A DNA stretch of 64,000 nucleotides from CAWIOX01 sp963837775 (GCA_963837775.1 CAWIOX010000001.1:112219-176218), one strand, 5' to 3'. Shown: positions 7,736-17,289, counted from the stretch's first letter. The notes: generated from the sequence alone by a model not told the origin. Made by a program: numbers and translations.

Positions 7736-8794
7736 TCATAGCCCGCACAGCCCCAGCACCTTCTCTTGCTGGCTGCATTCCTTGACGACCGGTGGTGGCG
7801 GTACATGCCTGGCAGCTATGGCGCGGCGAGCCACGCAGGCACGCAATACCCGTTCCATCGGCGGGTAGTAGGCCCAGCCCTTGCCCAGCGGCGGCAATTC
7901 CAGTTTGACCTGCTTCCATTTCGGGTGTCCTTGATTTTGCAAATTGTCGAAATTGAGGCAAAGGGCTTCCGCGAAGCGGTTCAGATAGCTCTGTGTCATT
8001 TTCAGGTCGTAATCGTAGGTGACGAGAAATGCCTTGACCGTCAGGGTCGGTACATCTTCGGTGATCCAGTTCGGGTAGCTGGTGCTGCGTATGGTGGCTG
8101 GGAAATATGTTTTAGTCGCGCTGATGGTTTCGGGCGCCTTGTCGTCAAGGCGCAGCAGTTTGATGAACTCCCGCGCTTCCGGCTTCATGTCTGCAAACAG
8201 TTTGGCGGGCTGGCCTGCAACAATGACCACCACATCCAGCGCGCGATCGCTGGTGAGCTTGACCAGTGCCTCCTCGTTGGAGAGGTAGCTCGCGTTGGCA
8301 TCGGGCAAGGCCTGGCCGAACATGAGTTTATACAGCGTGGTCGCGGACAGTGCGGTGCCGCTGCCCACCGGACCGACATTGATTTTCTTGTCCTTCATTT
8401 CATGGATGAAGTTCAGCGGTGAGTCGGCGCGCGTGACAAAGTAAATTTCCTCATCGTAGAGCGGCAGGATCACGCGCAAGGGGCGGATGATCTGGCCGGC
8501 AGCCGTGTTTCCCGTCCCGGCCTGGTCGAGCAGCCCTTGATACACATCGGACTGCACCAGCGCAAACTTGACGCCGGGCTCATAGCGTAAGCGCTGCACG
8601 TTTTCCGCTGAGCCTTTGGAAGGCAATACCTCCAGGTCAATTTCCGCCGGGTCGGCAACCCACTTCGCGAGATCGCGGCCAATCTGGATATAGGTGCCGC
8701 GTTCGGATGCGGTCACGATCTTGAACTCCGCACGGGCCCAGGCCAGCGCAGGGAGCAACAGCAACAAACAGAGGATAGAACAGATCTTCTTCAT
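7736..8794 (-). CDS. TAXI-family periplasmic binding protein
   Basis: A 352-aa protein with signal peptide MKKICSILCLLLLLPALAWA; the start at 8794 has a GGGAAG site. The body is a TAXI (TRAP-associated extracytoplasmic immunogenic) solute-binding domain, with ASERGTYIQIGRDLAKWV near the N-terminus and the typical FVTRADSPL, DKKINVGPVGSGT and VVIVAGQPAKLF segments. No TRAP membrane subunits lie nearby, so it is probably not a normal transporter component. The C-terminus carries an extra segment with a Cys pair (ECSQQEKVLGLC), like that of the next gene. It is 16 bp downstream of the zinc-ribbon gene in an operon reading toward the exported-fibre genes. A role in sensing, or as a periplasmic partner of the surface system, is inferred. 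Confidence 0.8.
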   Translation of the reverse strand: MKKICSILCLLLLLPALAWARAEFKIVTASERGTYIQIGRDLAKWVADPAEIDLEVLPSKGSAENVQRLRYEPGVKFALVQSDVYQGLLDQAGTGNTAAGQIIRPLRVILPLYDEEIYFVTRADSPLNFIHEMKDKKINVGPVGSGTALSATTLYKLMFGQALPDANASYLSNEEALVKLTSDRALDVVVIVAGQPAKLFADMKPEAREFIKLLRLDDKAPETISATKTYFPATIRSTSYPNWITEDVPTLTVKAFLVTYDYDLKMTQSYLNRFAEALCLNFDNLQNQGHPKWKQVKLELPPLGKGWAYYPPMERVLRACVARRAIAARHVPPPPVVKECSQQEKVLGLCGL

Positions 8795-8810
8795 GGCACT
8801 TCCCTTCCAT

Positions 8811-9734
8811 CTAATTTGTATTGCAGAGAGCCAAGGCTCGTGCGGCGTCGGAACATGGCGCATTCGCGGGTGCGACGGGCGCCCTTGGTCGCGGAGTCGG
8901 TACTTTGGGTGTTCCTGATGCGACTGGTGCTGCTTTTTCCGTATGAATGCGAGCCGGTTTTTTGGCGGCCCGTACAGCATGTTTGCCGGTAAATTTTGCC
9001 GTTTGCGGAAGTGCCGCAGGCTTCCCCGGTTTGTTCGGCGTCGGAATCGGGGGCTCTGGTTCCGCCAGCACCGGAGCGGTCTCCGGTGCAACCACGGGGT
9101 CTGCCACAGCAAGCGCCTTGTCCGGTATCACGGGTAATGTTTGCTGTTCTGCGGCAGCAGCCGGCATTGACTCAAGCGGTGGCGGAATTACCACGCTGCC
9201 GCCAGTCTTGCTGCCGGCATTCTTGGTTGAAGGAGGCGGTGCGGACGGCGGCTGAAGTGAAATGACGACGATCAGAAGCGGGATGGCGACGGAGGCAAGC
9301 AATGCCACACCCCATATCCGGCGCAGCCATTTCTGCTCGTTGCTGATGGCAAACTGTCGATAGGCCATCGGCATGTCCGGCCCTGGTGGCTCAGGTGTGG
9401 ACGCAGCCTGTGCCGCAGACGCATTGCTTGCCATCGCAAGCGACGGCGAGCTGGTGTCTGGAATCGGTGCTTGGATTGTCGCCGCCTTGCTTGGGCCGAG
9501 GCCATCGTGTGCAGCGACAGCCGCAGGAGCAACTTCAGGCGCGGTACCGGTAACCGGATTGCTGGCGGGTATGCCTGACTCAGGGAACGGCTGGCCGCAC
9601 TTGCTGCACAGTGTGGCCATCTTGTGGTTAAGTGCCTTGCATTTGGGACAGGCCTGCAGATTCAGGGGTACGCCCCAGTGAACCTTAATCTTCGTTTTTG
9701 GCCCGGTTGAATACAGGCGGAATGAGTATTTCAT
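8811..9734 (-). CDS. Zinc-ribbon, single-TM protein with long periplasmic Pro/Ala tail
   Basis: A 307-aa protein of no named family. The N-terminal part is cytoplasmic with a CPKC/CSKC zinc ribbon (Cys29, 32, 43, 46). A Pro/Ala-rich linker follows, then one TM helix at about residues 140-160 (WGVALLASVAIPLLIVVISL). The long Pro/Ala/Lys-rich periplasmic region resembles the spanning part of TonB-like proteins in composition only. It ends with a Cys pair (PCSDAARALALC) shared with the TAXI protein that follows 16 bp downstream. The start at 9734 follows a TAAGG site. It could link a cytoplasmic signal to periplasmic partners; the function is unknown. Confidence 0.7.
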   Translation of the reverse strand: MKYSFRLYSTGPKTKIKVHWGVPLNLQACPKCKALNHKMATLCSKCGQPFPESGIPASNPVTGTAPEVAPAAVAAHDGLGPSKAATIQAPIPDTSSPSLAMASNASAAQAASTPEPPGPDMPMAYRQFAISNEQKWLRRIWGVALLASVAIPLLIVVISLQPPSAPPPSTKNAGSKTGGSVVIPPPLESMPAAAAEQQTLPVIPDKALAVADPVVAPETAPVLAEPEPPIPTPNKPGKPAALPQTAKFTGKHAVRAAKKPARIHTEKAAPVASGTPKVPTPRPRAPVAPANAPCSDAARALALCNTN

Positions 9735-9840
9735 TGACCTTACTCGCTTTGTGCCAATTTTTAGTATGGCAAAGCTTTGGGATGCTGCAAGATTTAAAAA
9801 TAGACGATCATCCTTATTCCAGTCCTTCGGTTCGACACGG

Positions 9841-9879
9841 CATCCGGTGTCCTGAATCAGTCATGCAGAACACCGGGTG
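9841..9879 (-). terminator. Hairpin downstream of the beta-barrel gene
   Basis: CATCCGGTGT (9841-9850) pairs with ACACCGGGTG (9870-9879), 9 of 10 bp, just past the beta-barrel stop at 9888. It has no clear U-run. It may partly separate expression of the barrel from the zinc-ribbon and TAXI genes. Confidence 0.45.
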
Positions 9880-9887
9880 AAGACACT

Positions 9888-11196
9888 TCAGAATGTCATC
9901 GGCAGCCTGACAGTGAGCGACACATCCGGCGTGTCTCGCGTCAGGCCGGCACCCACTGATACGCTCAATGAGGTGTTTTCATTCAAGCGATAGGAGTAGC
10001 CGAGCAGCAGGGTGGCAAGTTGCGTCCTGACCGAGCCTGCGACTGTCTCGCCATTTTGCCTGGTCCGGCCGACCGAACTATGGTCATAGCCGATGCTGAA
10101 GGAAGACTTCTCGTTGAGCGCCAGCCCCATGCCGAAGTTGAAGCCGAACACATCGCCAGGCTCGATCGTGCCCAGCAATTCCTCGCCGCCAGCCAGCACT
10201 TTGCGGCTGATATCGGTGCGCTTGAAGTTATGCAGATAACTGACGCTGCCGAAAAAAACCGCCGGATCCGATGGGAACAGCACGGTCAGGCTAGGCTGCA
10301 AAGAATAAAAGCCGGAGCCGGTCGGCAATTCCTGCGGCAAGCCGGTGCCTGTGACATTGGTGCCTACACAGCGCGGGCTGCAATCTGTCACCACCTCGAA
10401 CGGATCTTTGCCGGTGCGCGACTTGAAGCGCAAGCCGCCGATGAAAAATGGTTTGTCCACGCCGCCATCATTGAGCTGATAGCGTGCTGCCAACTCGACA
10501 TCGCCGATCGCCTGGCCGCTGGTGTCGAATACTTGATCGGATGCTGCACCTTGGCCAATCGCGTCGATTCACCGTGGAGTCAGAACGGTAAACATAAGGC
10601 ACCCTGGCTTCCAGTTCGAAGCGGTTCGTGATGCCGAAGCGTCCCGATACAGCGGCAGTGAACGTGTTGCGCTTGACTTCGCGCACATCGATCAGGCCGA
10701 CCAGCAGCGCCGGGATAATGGTGTACCCCACCAGGGCCACCCGGTTGCTGGAAGAATAACCATACTGCAGCGAGGGTTCCAGCACGTATTTCCCCTTGGG
10801 CGTCAGCACGCCCGGCTGCTCGAACAGCGGGGCGACCTCGGGCGGGCGGCCGTCGCGGGCTGGCGCCTGTCCTACCGGTGTAGGATTCGGCGCTTCGGCC
10901 TGGGCCAGTTCCAACTGGCCCGGTTCGCCGACTTTCCCGGCGCCGCGCTGTTTGGCCAATACGTCGATGCCGACCGTGTTGCGAACTTCCCTGAGACTGG
11001 ACTTTTGTTCCGCCACGGATCGTTTCAGGGATTCCAGCAGTTCTTTTTGTTCGGCAAGTTGTTGTTTCATCGACTCCAGTCGTGCGCTCAGTTCTTCCGG
11101 TGTGCCGGTAAGTTGCTGGGCATGGGCGACCCCCCCCAGCAGAAAAAGAGCAGAGCAACCCACTGAGCCGATACGTTGTAATTGTTTTTGTTTCAT
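9888..11196 (-). CDS. Outer-membrane beta-barrel with N-terminal coiled coil (FapF-like), frameshifted
   Basis: After correction, 435 aa. Signal peptide (ends GGVAHA), coiled coil at about residues 33-80 (ELSARLESMKQQLAEQKELLE and so on), Pro-rich linker, then beta-barrel strands from GKYVLEPSLQYGY to the C-terminal VSLTVRLPMTF, ending in Phe as outer-membrane proteins do. A trimeric coiled coil plus barrel is the architecture of the FapF amyloid secretion pore, and the length is close. The frame breaks near 10559: removing one T from CAATCGCG restores VNRRVGQGAASDQV. The region length is 3n+1, consistent with one inserted base. The start has a GGGGAG site. It is the probable export channel for the substrates at 2255-6971. 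Confidence 0.75.
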
Positions 11197-11570
11197 GAAT
11201 TTTCTCCCCGGTGACTGTCATGCATGCAAGCCGCAATCCTGAAGCGCAGACCAGCATCGAACTGGCGCTGCAGACGTCAGTGACTGCCAAGAGCGGAAAA
11301 ACCATCAGCGCCAGCGCGTATTTCTGGATGTCATCAAATCCGGCTACTTGTATTGCGATGGTAAAGACGCCATCACTCCGGATGTTGCGCCAAATCAAAA
11401 GATGCGCGCAAACATGCCATTTAGTTATGGCGCTTACATCACTTTTCCGATCACAATTTCTTCCGCAAGAATTGGATTTTCACAGTGCCGACGCCCCTGG
11501 CTTGCACGCCGTCAAACTGTCGTATGATTCTCCGGGACACTCATTATTCATAGATGAAAGAGGTAGAGCG
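11197..11570. other. Divergent intergenic region
   Basis: 374 bp between the beta-barrel gene (minus) and the reductase gene (plus). No gene, and no clear operator or sigma54 site on either strand. An open frame runs through it in the reductase frame, but it lacks a start signal and family resemblance. Confidence 0.5.
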
Positions 11571-12440
11571 ATGGCAAAGGTGGCATTTATCGGGCTGGGC
11601 GTGATGGGATTTCCGATGGCGGGTCATTTGGCGGCGCAGGGTCATGCGGTGACTGTCTACAATCGCACCCCGGCGCGTGCTGAGTTATGGCTAGGCACGC
11701 ACCAGGGACGCGCAGCGCCAACGCCGGCGGCGGCAGCCCAAGGGGCGGAGTATGTGTTTACCTGTGTCGGCAATGACCAGGATCTGTTTGACGTGACGCT
11801 GGGTGCGCAGGGCGTGCTGGCGACGATGTCGCCCGGCAGCGTGCTGATCGACAATACCACCGCGTCGGCCGACGCCGCCCGCCGCCTGTATCAGGCGGCC
11901 AGGGAGCGTGGCGTGTACTTTCTGGATGCGCCGGTGTCCGGCGGTCAGGCCGGCGCTGAAAACGGCAAGCTGACGGTGATGGTCGGCGGCGATGAGGAGG
12001 GCTATGCCGCCGCCGAAGCGGTGATCGCCGCTTTTGCCCGCGCCGTCACCTACATGGGACCGGCCGGCGCCGGGCAGCTGACCAAGATGGTCAACCAGAT
12101 TTGCATCGCGGGCCTGGTGCAAGCGTTGGCCGAAGGCCTGGCCTTCGCCGAGAAAGCCGGTCTGGATGGGCAGCGGGTGATCGACGTACTCTCCAAGGGC
12201 GCGGCGCAATCGTGGCAGATGGAAAATCGCGGGCGTACCATGCTGGAGCGTAAATTCGATTACGGCTTCGCGGTCGACTGGATGCGCAAGGATCTGGCGA
12301 TCTGCCTTGCCGAAGCGCAGCGCAACGGCAGCCGCCTGCCGGTCACGCAGCTGGTCGATCAGTTCTATGCAGAAGTGCAGGGAAAAGGCGGCAGCCGTTT
12401 CGATACCTCCAGCCTGATGCTGCTGTTGACGGATGACTGA
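11571..12440 (+). CDS. glxR: 2-hydroxy-3-oxopropionate (tartronate semialdehyde) reductase, GarR/GlxR family
   Basis: A 289-aa NAD(P)-dependent beta-hydroxyacid dehydrogenase that reduces tartronate semialdehyde to D-glycerate. The Rossmann motif GLGVMGFPMAGHLA lies at residues 7-20. The substrate signature DAPVSGGQAGAENGKLTVMVGG and the catalytic Lys in GAGQLTKMVNQ are present. The start at 11571 follows GAAAGAGG, although the frame is open further upstream. The glycerate kinase gene begins 85 bp downstream, and purine-degradation genes follow. A role in using glyoxylate from allantoin breakdown is therefore likely. 3-hydroxyisobutyrate dehydrogenase is the main alternative. Confidence 0.85.
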   Translation: MAKVAFIGLGVMGFPMAGHLAAQGHAVTVYNRTPARAELWLGTHQGRAAPTPAAAAQGAEYVFTCVGNDQDLFDVTLGAQGVLATMSPGSVLIDNTTASADAARRLYQAARERGVYFLDAPVSGGQAGAENGKLTVMVGGDEEGYAAAEAVIAAFARAVTYMGPAGAGQLTKMVNQICIAGLVQALAEGLAFAEKAGLDGQRVIDVLSKGAAQSWQMENRGRTMLERKFDYGFAVDWMRKDLAICLAEAQRNGSRLPVTQLVDQFYAEVQGKGGSRFDTSSLMLLLTDD

Positions 12441-12525
12441 CGCCTGACGATTTGCCTGCTGCAATAGGAGACTGCCCGCTGCGTATCCGGGCAGCTTTGA
12501 CATCACATCAAATAGATTTCATGCC

Positions 12526-13807
12526 ATGAACACCATTCAGCCCCAGCAGTTCCTGCGCGATTTGTACGACACCGCAGTCGCTGCAGTCAGCGCCGAAAAA
12601 TGTCTGCCCGCTTATTTGGCAGCTTATCTGCCGCAGCCTTCAGCGCGCGGGCGCACGCTGGTCATCGGGGCCGGCAAGGGCGCGGCGGCGATGGCCAGCG
12701 TGGTCGAGCAGCACTGGCAGGGCGAACTCAGCGGCCTGGTCGTCACGCGCTACGGCCATGGCGCCGACTGCAAGCGCATCGAGGTGGTGGAGGCTGCGCA
12801 TCCGGTGCCGGACCAGGCCGGTCGCGACGCCGCCGGCCGCATGCTGGACATGGTGCGCGGCCTGAGCGCCGATGACCTGGTGCTGTGCCTGATTTCGGGC
12901 GGCGGCTCGGCCTTGCTGGCGCTGCCGGCCGACGGCATCACGCTGGAGCAGAAACAGGCGATCAACAAGGCGCTGCTGAAAAGCGGCGCGGCGATCGGCG
13001 AGATGAACTGCGTGCGCAAGCACCTGTCGGCGATCAAGGGCGGCCGCCTGGCGCTGGCCTGTGCGCCGGCGCGGGTGGTCACGCTGCTGATCTCCGACGT
13101 GCCGGGCGACGAGCCCGGCATCATCGCCAGCGGGCCGACGCTGCCGGATCCGACCACCTGCGCCGAGGCGCTGGCGATCCTGCGCAAATACGCAATCGAG
13201 ATCCCCGACAAGCTGCGCCAGCACCTGGAAAGCGGCGCCGGCGAAACCCCCAAGCCGGACGATCCGCGCTTCGCCCGCAATAGCGCATCATGTGATCGCC
13301 ACCGCGCAGCACGCGCTGGAAGCGGCCGCCGCCCATGCGCGCGCAGCCGGCATCACGCCCTACATCCTGTCGGACGGGATCGAAGGCGAGGCAAAGGATA
13401 TCGGCACCATGCATGCGGCAATCGCGCGCCAGGTGGCGCTGCGGAACCAGCCGTTCGCCAAGCCCTGCGTGCTGATTTCCGGCGGCGAAACCACGGTGAC
13501 GGTGCGCGGCAGCGGGCGCGGCGGGCGCAATGCCGAATTCCTGCTCAGCCTGGCAGTGGCGCTGGACGGTGCGCCGGAGATCCACGCGCTGGCCTGCGAT
13601 ACCGACGGCATCGACGGCTCGGAAGACAACGCCGGTGCGCTGTACGGCCCGGACTCGGTCGCGCGCGCCGCGGCGCTGGGGCTGCGCGCTAAGGCGTTGC
13701 TGGAAAACAATGACGGCTACGGCTTCTTCGCGGCGCTGGGCGACCTGGTGGTGAGCGGCCCGACCCGCACCAATGTGAATGACTTCCGGGCGATCCTGAT
13801 CCTGTGA
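12526..13807 (+). CDS. ttuD: Glycerate 2-kinase / hydroxypyruvate reductase (TtuD, MOFRL family), frameshifted
   Basis: After correction, 426 aa. It has an N-terminal DUF4147 domain (VIGAGKGAAAMASVVEQHW, CLISGGGSALLALPADG, MNCVRKHLSAIKGGRLA) and a C-terminal MOFRL domain (ISGGETTVTVRGSGRGGRNAEFLLSLA, ACDTDGIDGSEDNAGA). The family phosphorylates glycerate to 2-phosphoglycerate; older names call it hydroxypyruvate reductase. The frame breaks near 13287: removing one base restores NSAHVIATAQHALEAAA. The length is 3n+1. It follows the reductase directly, completing glyoxylate-derived carbon entry to glycolysis. Glyoxylate carboligase is not in this window. Confidence 0.87.
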
Positions 13808-13908
13808 TTCCATTTCTAAATCAAGCGTGCACTTTGTCGGCTTCGCTTGCCGTACCTGCGTACTGTCTGCGCTTCGCCTTCGCGTTCACGATTGATTTAG
13901 AAACGGAA
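13808..13908. repeat. ~22-bp imperfect inverted repeat bounding a 101-bp palindromic unit
   Basis: TTCCATTTCTAAATCAAGCG at the left (13808-13829) is the near-complement of the right arm at 13887-13908 (ATTGATTTAGAAACGGAA). It starts at the glycerate kinase stop codon and lies between convergent genes. The middle contains short GC repeats (TTCGCTTGCCG, GCTTCGCCTTCG). It may be an extragenic palindrome or a bidirectional terminator. Confidence 0.6.
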
Positions 13909-13932
13909 TGAGATGGCTGTGCGGCTGTTCTT

Positions 13933-13986
13933 GTAGGGTGGGTGCAACCCACCATTGACCGATAGCGCGGCTTGCACCCGCCCTAC
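13933..13986. repeat. GTAGGGTGGGTGCAA extragenic palindrome
   Basis: GTAGGGTGGGTGCAA pairs with TTGCACCCGCCCTAC across 54 bp. A shorter internal palindrome (GGGTGCAACCC) sits at its left end. The same type of element recurs at 35915-35975. Confidence 0.7.
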
Positions 13987-14012
13987 GCCTGCCGGACAGG
14001 ATAATGCATGGC

Positions 14013-14078
14013 AGGGAGTATTAATTTAAGTCCAATGAAACCGTGCGGGAACTGCTCATTTTTGCTTCATACTCCCAT
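14013..14078 (-). repeat. Dispersed ~76-bp intergenic repeat, copy H
   Basis: Read on the minus strand: GGGAGTATGAAG, A-run, CCCGCACGGTTTCATTGG, then AATACTCCC. In this copy the two ends GGGAGTAT and ATACTCCC are exact inverted repeats. It lies between convergent ttuD and the uraD-allC gene. Confidence 0.8.
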
Positions 14079-14084
14079 GCAGTA

Positions 14085-15846
14085 TCAGTCGTGATCCGGG
14101 TTGAATGCGCGCAGGAATTCCAGAAAAACCTGGGCCGACAGTTCGGCATCGTCGGCGCTCATGGTTTCCAGCGGATTGTGGCTGATGCCGCCATTGCCGC
14201 AGCGGGTAAACAGCATCGCGACATCGGTGATCTGCGCCATGATCATCGCGTCATGCCCGGCGCCGGACGGCAGCGCAAAGGCCGGCACGCCAAGCCGTTC
14301 GGCCGCCGCCGACAATTGCCGCATCAGCCACGGCGCGCATGGCGCCGCGGCCGACACCTCGACCCGGTCCAGCGCGACATCGATGTCGCGGCGGGTGCAG
14401 ATGGCGGCGATCTCCTGCAGCACATCGGCCACCGCCGCATCGCGCGTCGCATCATCGGCGGCGCGGATGTCGAGCGACAGCAGGCAGGCGCCCGGAATCA
14501 CATTGATCGAGCCGTTCGGCACCTGCAGCTGGCCGACGGTGCCGACCAGCGTCGGCGCGGTCGCGCAGCGCCGTTCGACGCACAGGATGATTTCTGCCGC
14601 CGCCGCTGCCGCATCCTTGCGCATCGTCATCGGCGTGGTGCCGGAATGGCCGGCCACGCCGGTCAGCGCGACCTGGTAGCGCACCGAGCCGGCGATCGAG
14701 CTCACGATGCCGAGCGGCAGGTCGCGCCCGAGCAGCACCGGCCCCTGCTCGATATGCACTTCGACGAAGCCCAGCACATCGGCCGGATCGCGCGCGATGG
14801 CCGGGATCTGCGACACGTCGTGCCCGGCTGCGCTCAGCGCGGCGCGCAGCGTCACGCCATCGGCGTCGGTGCGCTCCAGCAGCGCCGGGTCGAACTGGCC
14901 GCTGAGCGCGCTGCTGCCGAGGAAAGTGCTCTTGAAACGCACCCCTTCCTCTTCCGAGAATCGCGACGATTTCCAGGTGAAACGGTAGCCGTTCGCCGCG
15001 CTGATGCAGCTGTCCGACCACCGCGATCGGCAGCAGGATGCCTTCGCGGCCATCGTATTTGCCGCCGTTGCGCACGGTGTCGTAATGCGAGCCGGTCAGC
15101 AGCGTCTTGGCGTGCGGATCATCGGACAGGTAGCGTCCGACTACGTTGCCGACCGCGTCGATCCGGACCTGCATGCCGGCATCCGTCATCCAGTCGGCCA
15201 GTTGACGGGCGGTGTTGCGGTGCGCGTCGGTCATATAGGCGCAGGTCAGCATGCGGTCGTCGTCGCTCCAGCCGGCAAGGGTTTCGGCCCAGGCCAGGAT
15301 CGTGTTGCCCAGCTGCGGCACATGGCCCAGCAATGCGTTCAGGCGCAATTCCGCGATGCGGCCGATCTGGCGCAGGCATTCGGCCAGCTCGTCGGCCGGC
15401 TGATTGCGCAGGCGGCGGGCGAAGGTGCCGATGATGGCCTGGCGCGACAGTCCGTTGCCATCCGGCCCCTTGACCGCGAGGATGAAGGGGAAGCCGAATT
15501 TGGCGTTGTATGCGGCGTTCAGTTTGTGCAGCGTCGCGAATTCTTCCGGGCTGCACTGGTCCAGTCCGGCCTTGGCCTGTTCGCCGCGCGATTCCACGGT
15601 CAGTTGACCGGCCAGCGCCGCCTTGCCCGCCAGTTCCGGATGGGCGCGGATCAGGCCCAGCTGCTCGGTTGCGCTTGCGTTCCTGACCACCGCCTGCAGC
15701 GCCAGTTTCAGCGCCGCCAGCGTGGCGAAAGGGCGCTGCGCCGCTGCGCGTTGCGCTATCCACGGCGAATGTTCGTAAATGCCGTGCAAGGTCGAGGCAA
15801 AGCTGGCAGCGTCGCAGGTATTGAGCTGGGCGAGGGTGGTGGTCAT
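14085..15846 (-). CDS. UraD-AllC fusion: OHCU decarboxylase and allantoate amidohydrolase, frameshifted
   Basis: One 586-aa product after correction. Residues about 1-165 are OHCU decarboxylase (SPWIAQRAAAQRPFATLAAL; catalytic His in IRAHPELAGKAAL; FPFILAVKG), which makes S-allantoin. Residues 180-586 are an M20-type allantoate amidohydrolase (TGSHYDTVRNGGKYDG, FSEEEGVRF, HIEQGPVL, GAGHDAMIMA metal ligands). No stop or start separates them. The frame breaks near 14961, where removing one T from GAATCGCG restores EIVAFSEEEG; the length is 3n+1. An alternative start is 15852. The puuE stop codon lies 11 bp upstream, so the genes are probably co-transcribed. These are cytoplasmic purine-breakdown steps. 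Confidence 0.85.
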
Positions 15847-15857
15847 GTGCATCTCAC

Positions 15858-16815
15858 TTATGCAGAAAACGGATGCACCGCGCGCCAGTGTTGCGCGATA
15901 TCGATGCGGCGCGTGATCCAGACCTGGTCGTGCGCTTGCACGTAATCGAGGAAGCGCGCCAGCGCTGCGGCGCGCGCCGGGCGTCCGACGATGCGGCAGT
16001 GCAGGCCGACCGACAGCATCTTCGGCCGGTTCAGGCCGTCCGGATCGCCTTCCGCATACAGCACGTCGAATGCATCTTTCAGATAATCGAAAAACTGGGT
16101 GCCGGAATTGAAGCCCTGCGGCGCGGCGAAACGCATGTCGTTGGTATCGAGCGTGTACGGCACCACCAGATGCGGCTTGGTTGCCGGCTGGCCGTCGGCG
16201 GCGGTGATCGCGACCTGTTGCCAGAACGGCAGGTCGTCGCCGTAATAATCCGAGTCGTAGCAAAAGCCGCCGTGCTCGACCACCAGCTTGCGGGTGTTGG
16301 GCGAGTCGCGCCCGGTGTACCAGCCGAGCCGGCGCGGCGCCGGTCAGTTCGGTGAAAATCTGCACCGCCTGCTGCATGTGGGCGCGCTCGGTCGCTTCGT
16401 CGGTCTGCTGGTAGCTGATCCAGCGCAGGCCGTGGCAGGCGATCTCGTGGCCGAGCGACTGGAACGCCGCCACCGCCTCAGGATTGCGTTGCAGCGCCAG
16501 CGCGACGCCGAACACCGTCAACGGCAGCTTGCGCTCTTCAAACAGGCGCAAAACACGCCACAATCCGGCGCGCGAGCCGTATTCGTACAGCGACTCCATG
16601 CTCATGTGGCGCATCGCGAACGCCTGCGCGCCGATGATCTCGGACAGGAAGGTCTCCGACGCCGGGTCGCCGTGCAGCACGCAGTTTTCCGCGCCTTCCT
16701 CGTAGTTCAGCACGAACTGCAGCGCCACCCGTGCGCCGCCCGGCCATTGCGCATGGGGCGGGTTGCGGCCGTAGCCGGTCAGGTCGCGCGGATAGTGGGG
16801 ATCAGTGTCGGTCAT
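15858..16815 (-). CDS. puuE: Allantoinase PuuE (polysaccharide-deacetylase-like), frameshifted
   Basis: After correction, 318 aa of the PuuE family, which hydrolyses allantoin to allantoate without metal. YPRDLTGYGRNPPHAQWPGGARVALQFVLNYEEGAE is at the N-terminus. GHEIACHGLRWI, YTGRDSPNTRKLVVEHGGFCYDSDYYGDDLPFW and RIDIAQHW follow. The frame breaks near 16329, where one extra G/C in GAGCCGG separates ELTGAAP from LGWYTGRDSPN; the length is 3n+1. It is first in a minus-strand operon with the uraD-allC gene and divergent from uraH. Confidence 0.88.
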
Positions 16816-16935
16816 GCATCACCTGTCGGGTCGTAGCAAGCATGGTTGGGATATCGGACAGTGTATCTCGCAGCGGCCGCAGCGGTATATGATTTACGCA
16901 TCACCGTTTGCATTCATTGAATATCAGGAGTCACC

Positions 16936-17289
16936 ATGGGAAAGCTCAGTACGCATGTGCTGGATGTCGCGCAAGGCAGGCCGGGCCACGGCGTCGGGGT
17001 CGAGCTGTATGCGCTCGATGGCGGCAACAGAACCTTGCTGAAATCGGTCGTCACCAATCAGGACGGCCGCTGCGATGCGCCGCTGCTGGAAGGCGACGCG
17101 CTGCGCGTCGGCCAGTACGAACTGGTATTCGCCGCCGGCGCCTATTTCGATGCGCAGGGCATAGTCTTGCCCGAGCCGAAATTCATCGACCGCGTGACGA
17201 TCGCGTTCGGCATTGCCGATCCCGGCCAGAATTACCACGTGCCGTTGCTGCTGTCGCCGTGGGCGTATTCGACGTATCGCGGCAGTTGA
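16936..17289 (+). CDS. uraH: 5-hydroxyisourate hydrolase (transthyretin-like)
   Basis: Complete 117-aa protein hydrolysing 5-hydroxyisourate to OHCU, the step between PuuD and UraD. It begins GKLSTHVLDVAQGRPGHGV (catalytic His) and ends SPWAYSTYRGS, the C-terminal YRGS signature of the family. There is no signal peptide, so it acts in the cytoplasm. A good AGGAG site precedes 16936. It is divergent from puuE across 120 bp, where a shared purine-responsive control region would be expected; no clear operator was recognised. Confidence 0.95.
   Translation: MGKLSTHVLDVAQGRPGHGVGVELYALDGGNRTLLKSVVTNQDGRCDAPLLEGDALRVGQYELVFAAGAYFDAQGIVLPEPKFIDRVTIAFGIADPGQNYHVPLLLSPWAYSTYRGS

Noticed and set aside
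14043..15434. Long plus-strand frame opposite the UraD-AllC gene
   Set aside because: Basic, low-information shadow of a high-GC gene; the minus-strand product has conserved enzyme motifs.
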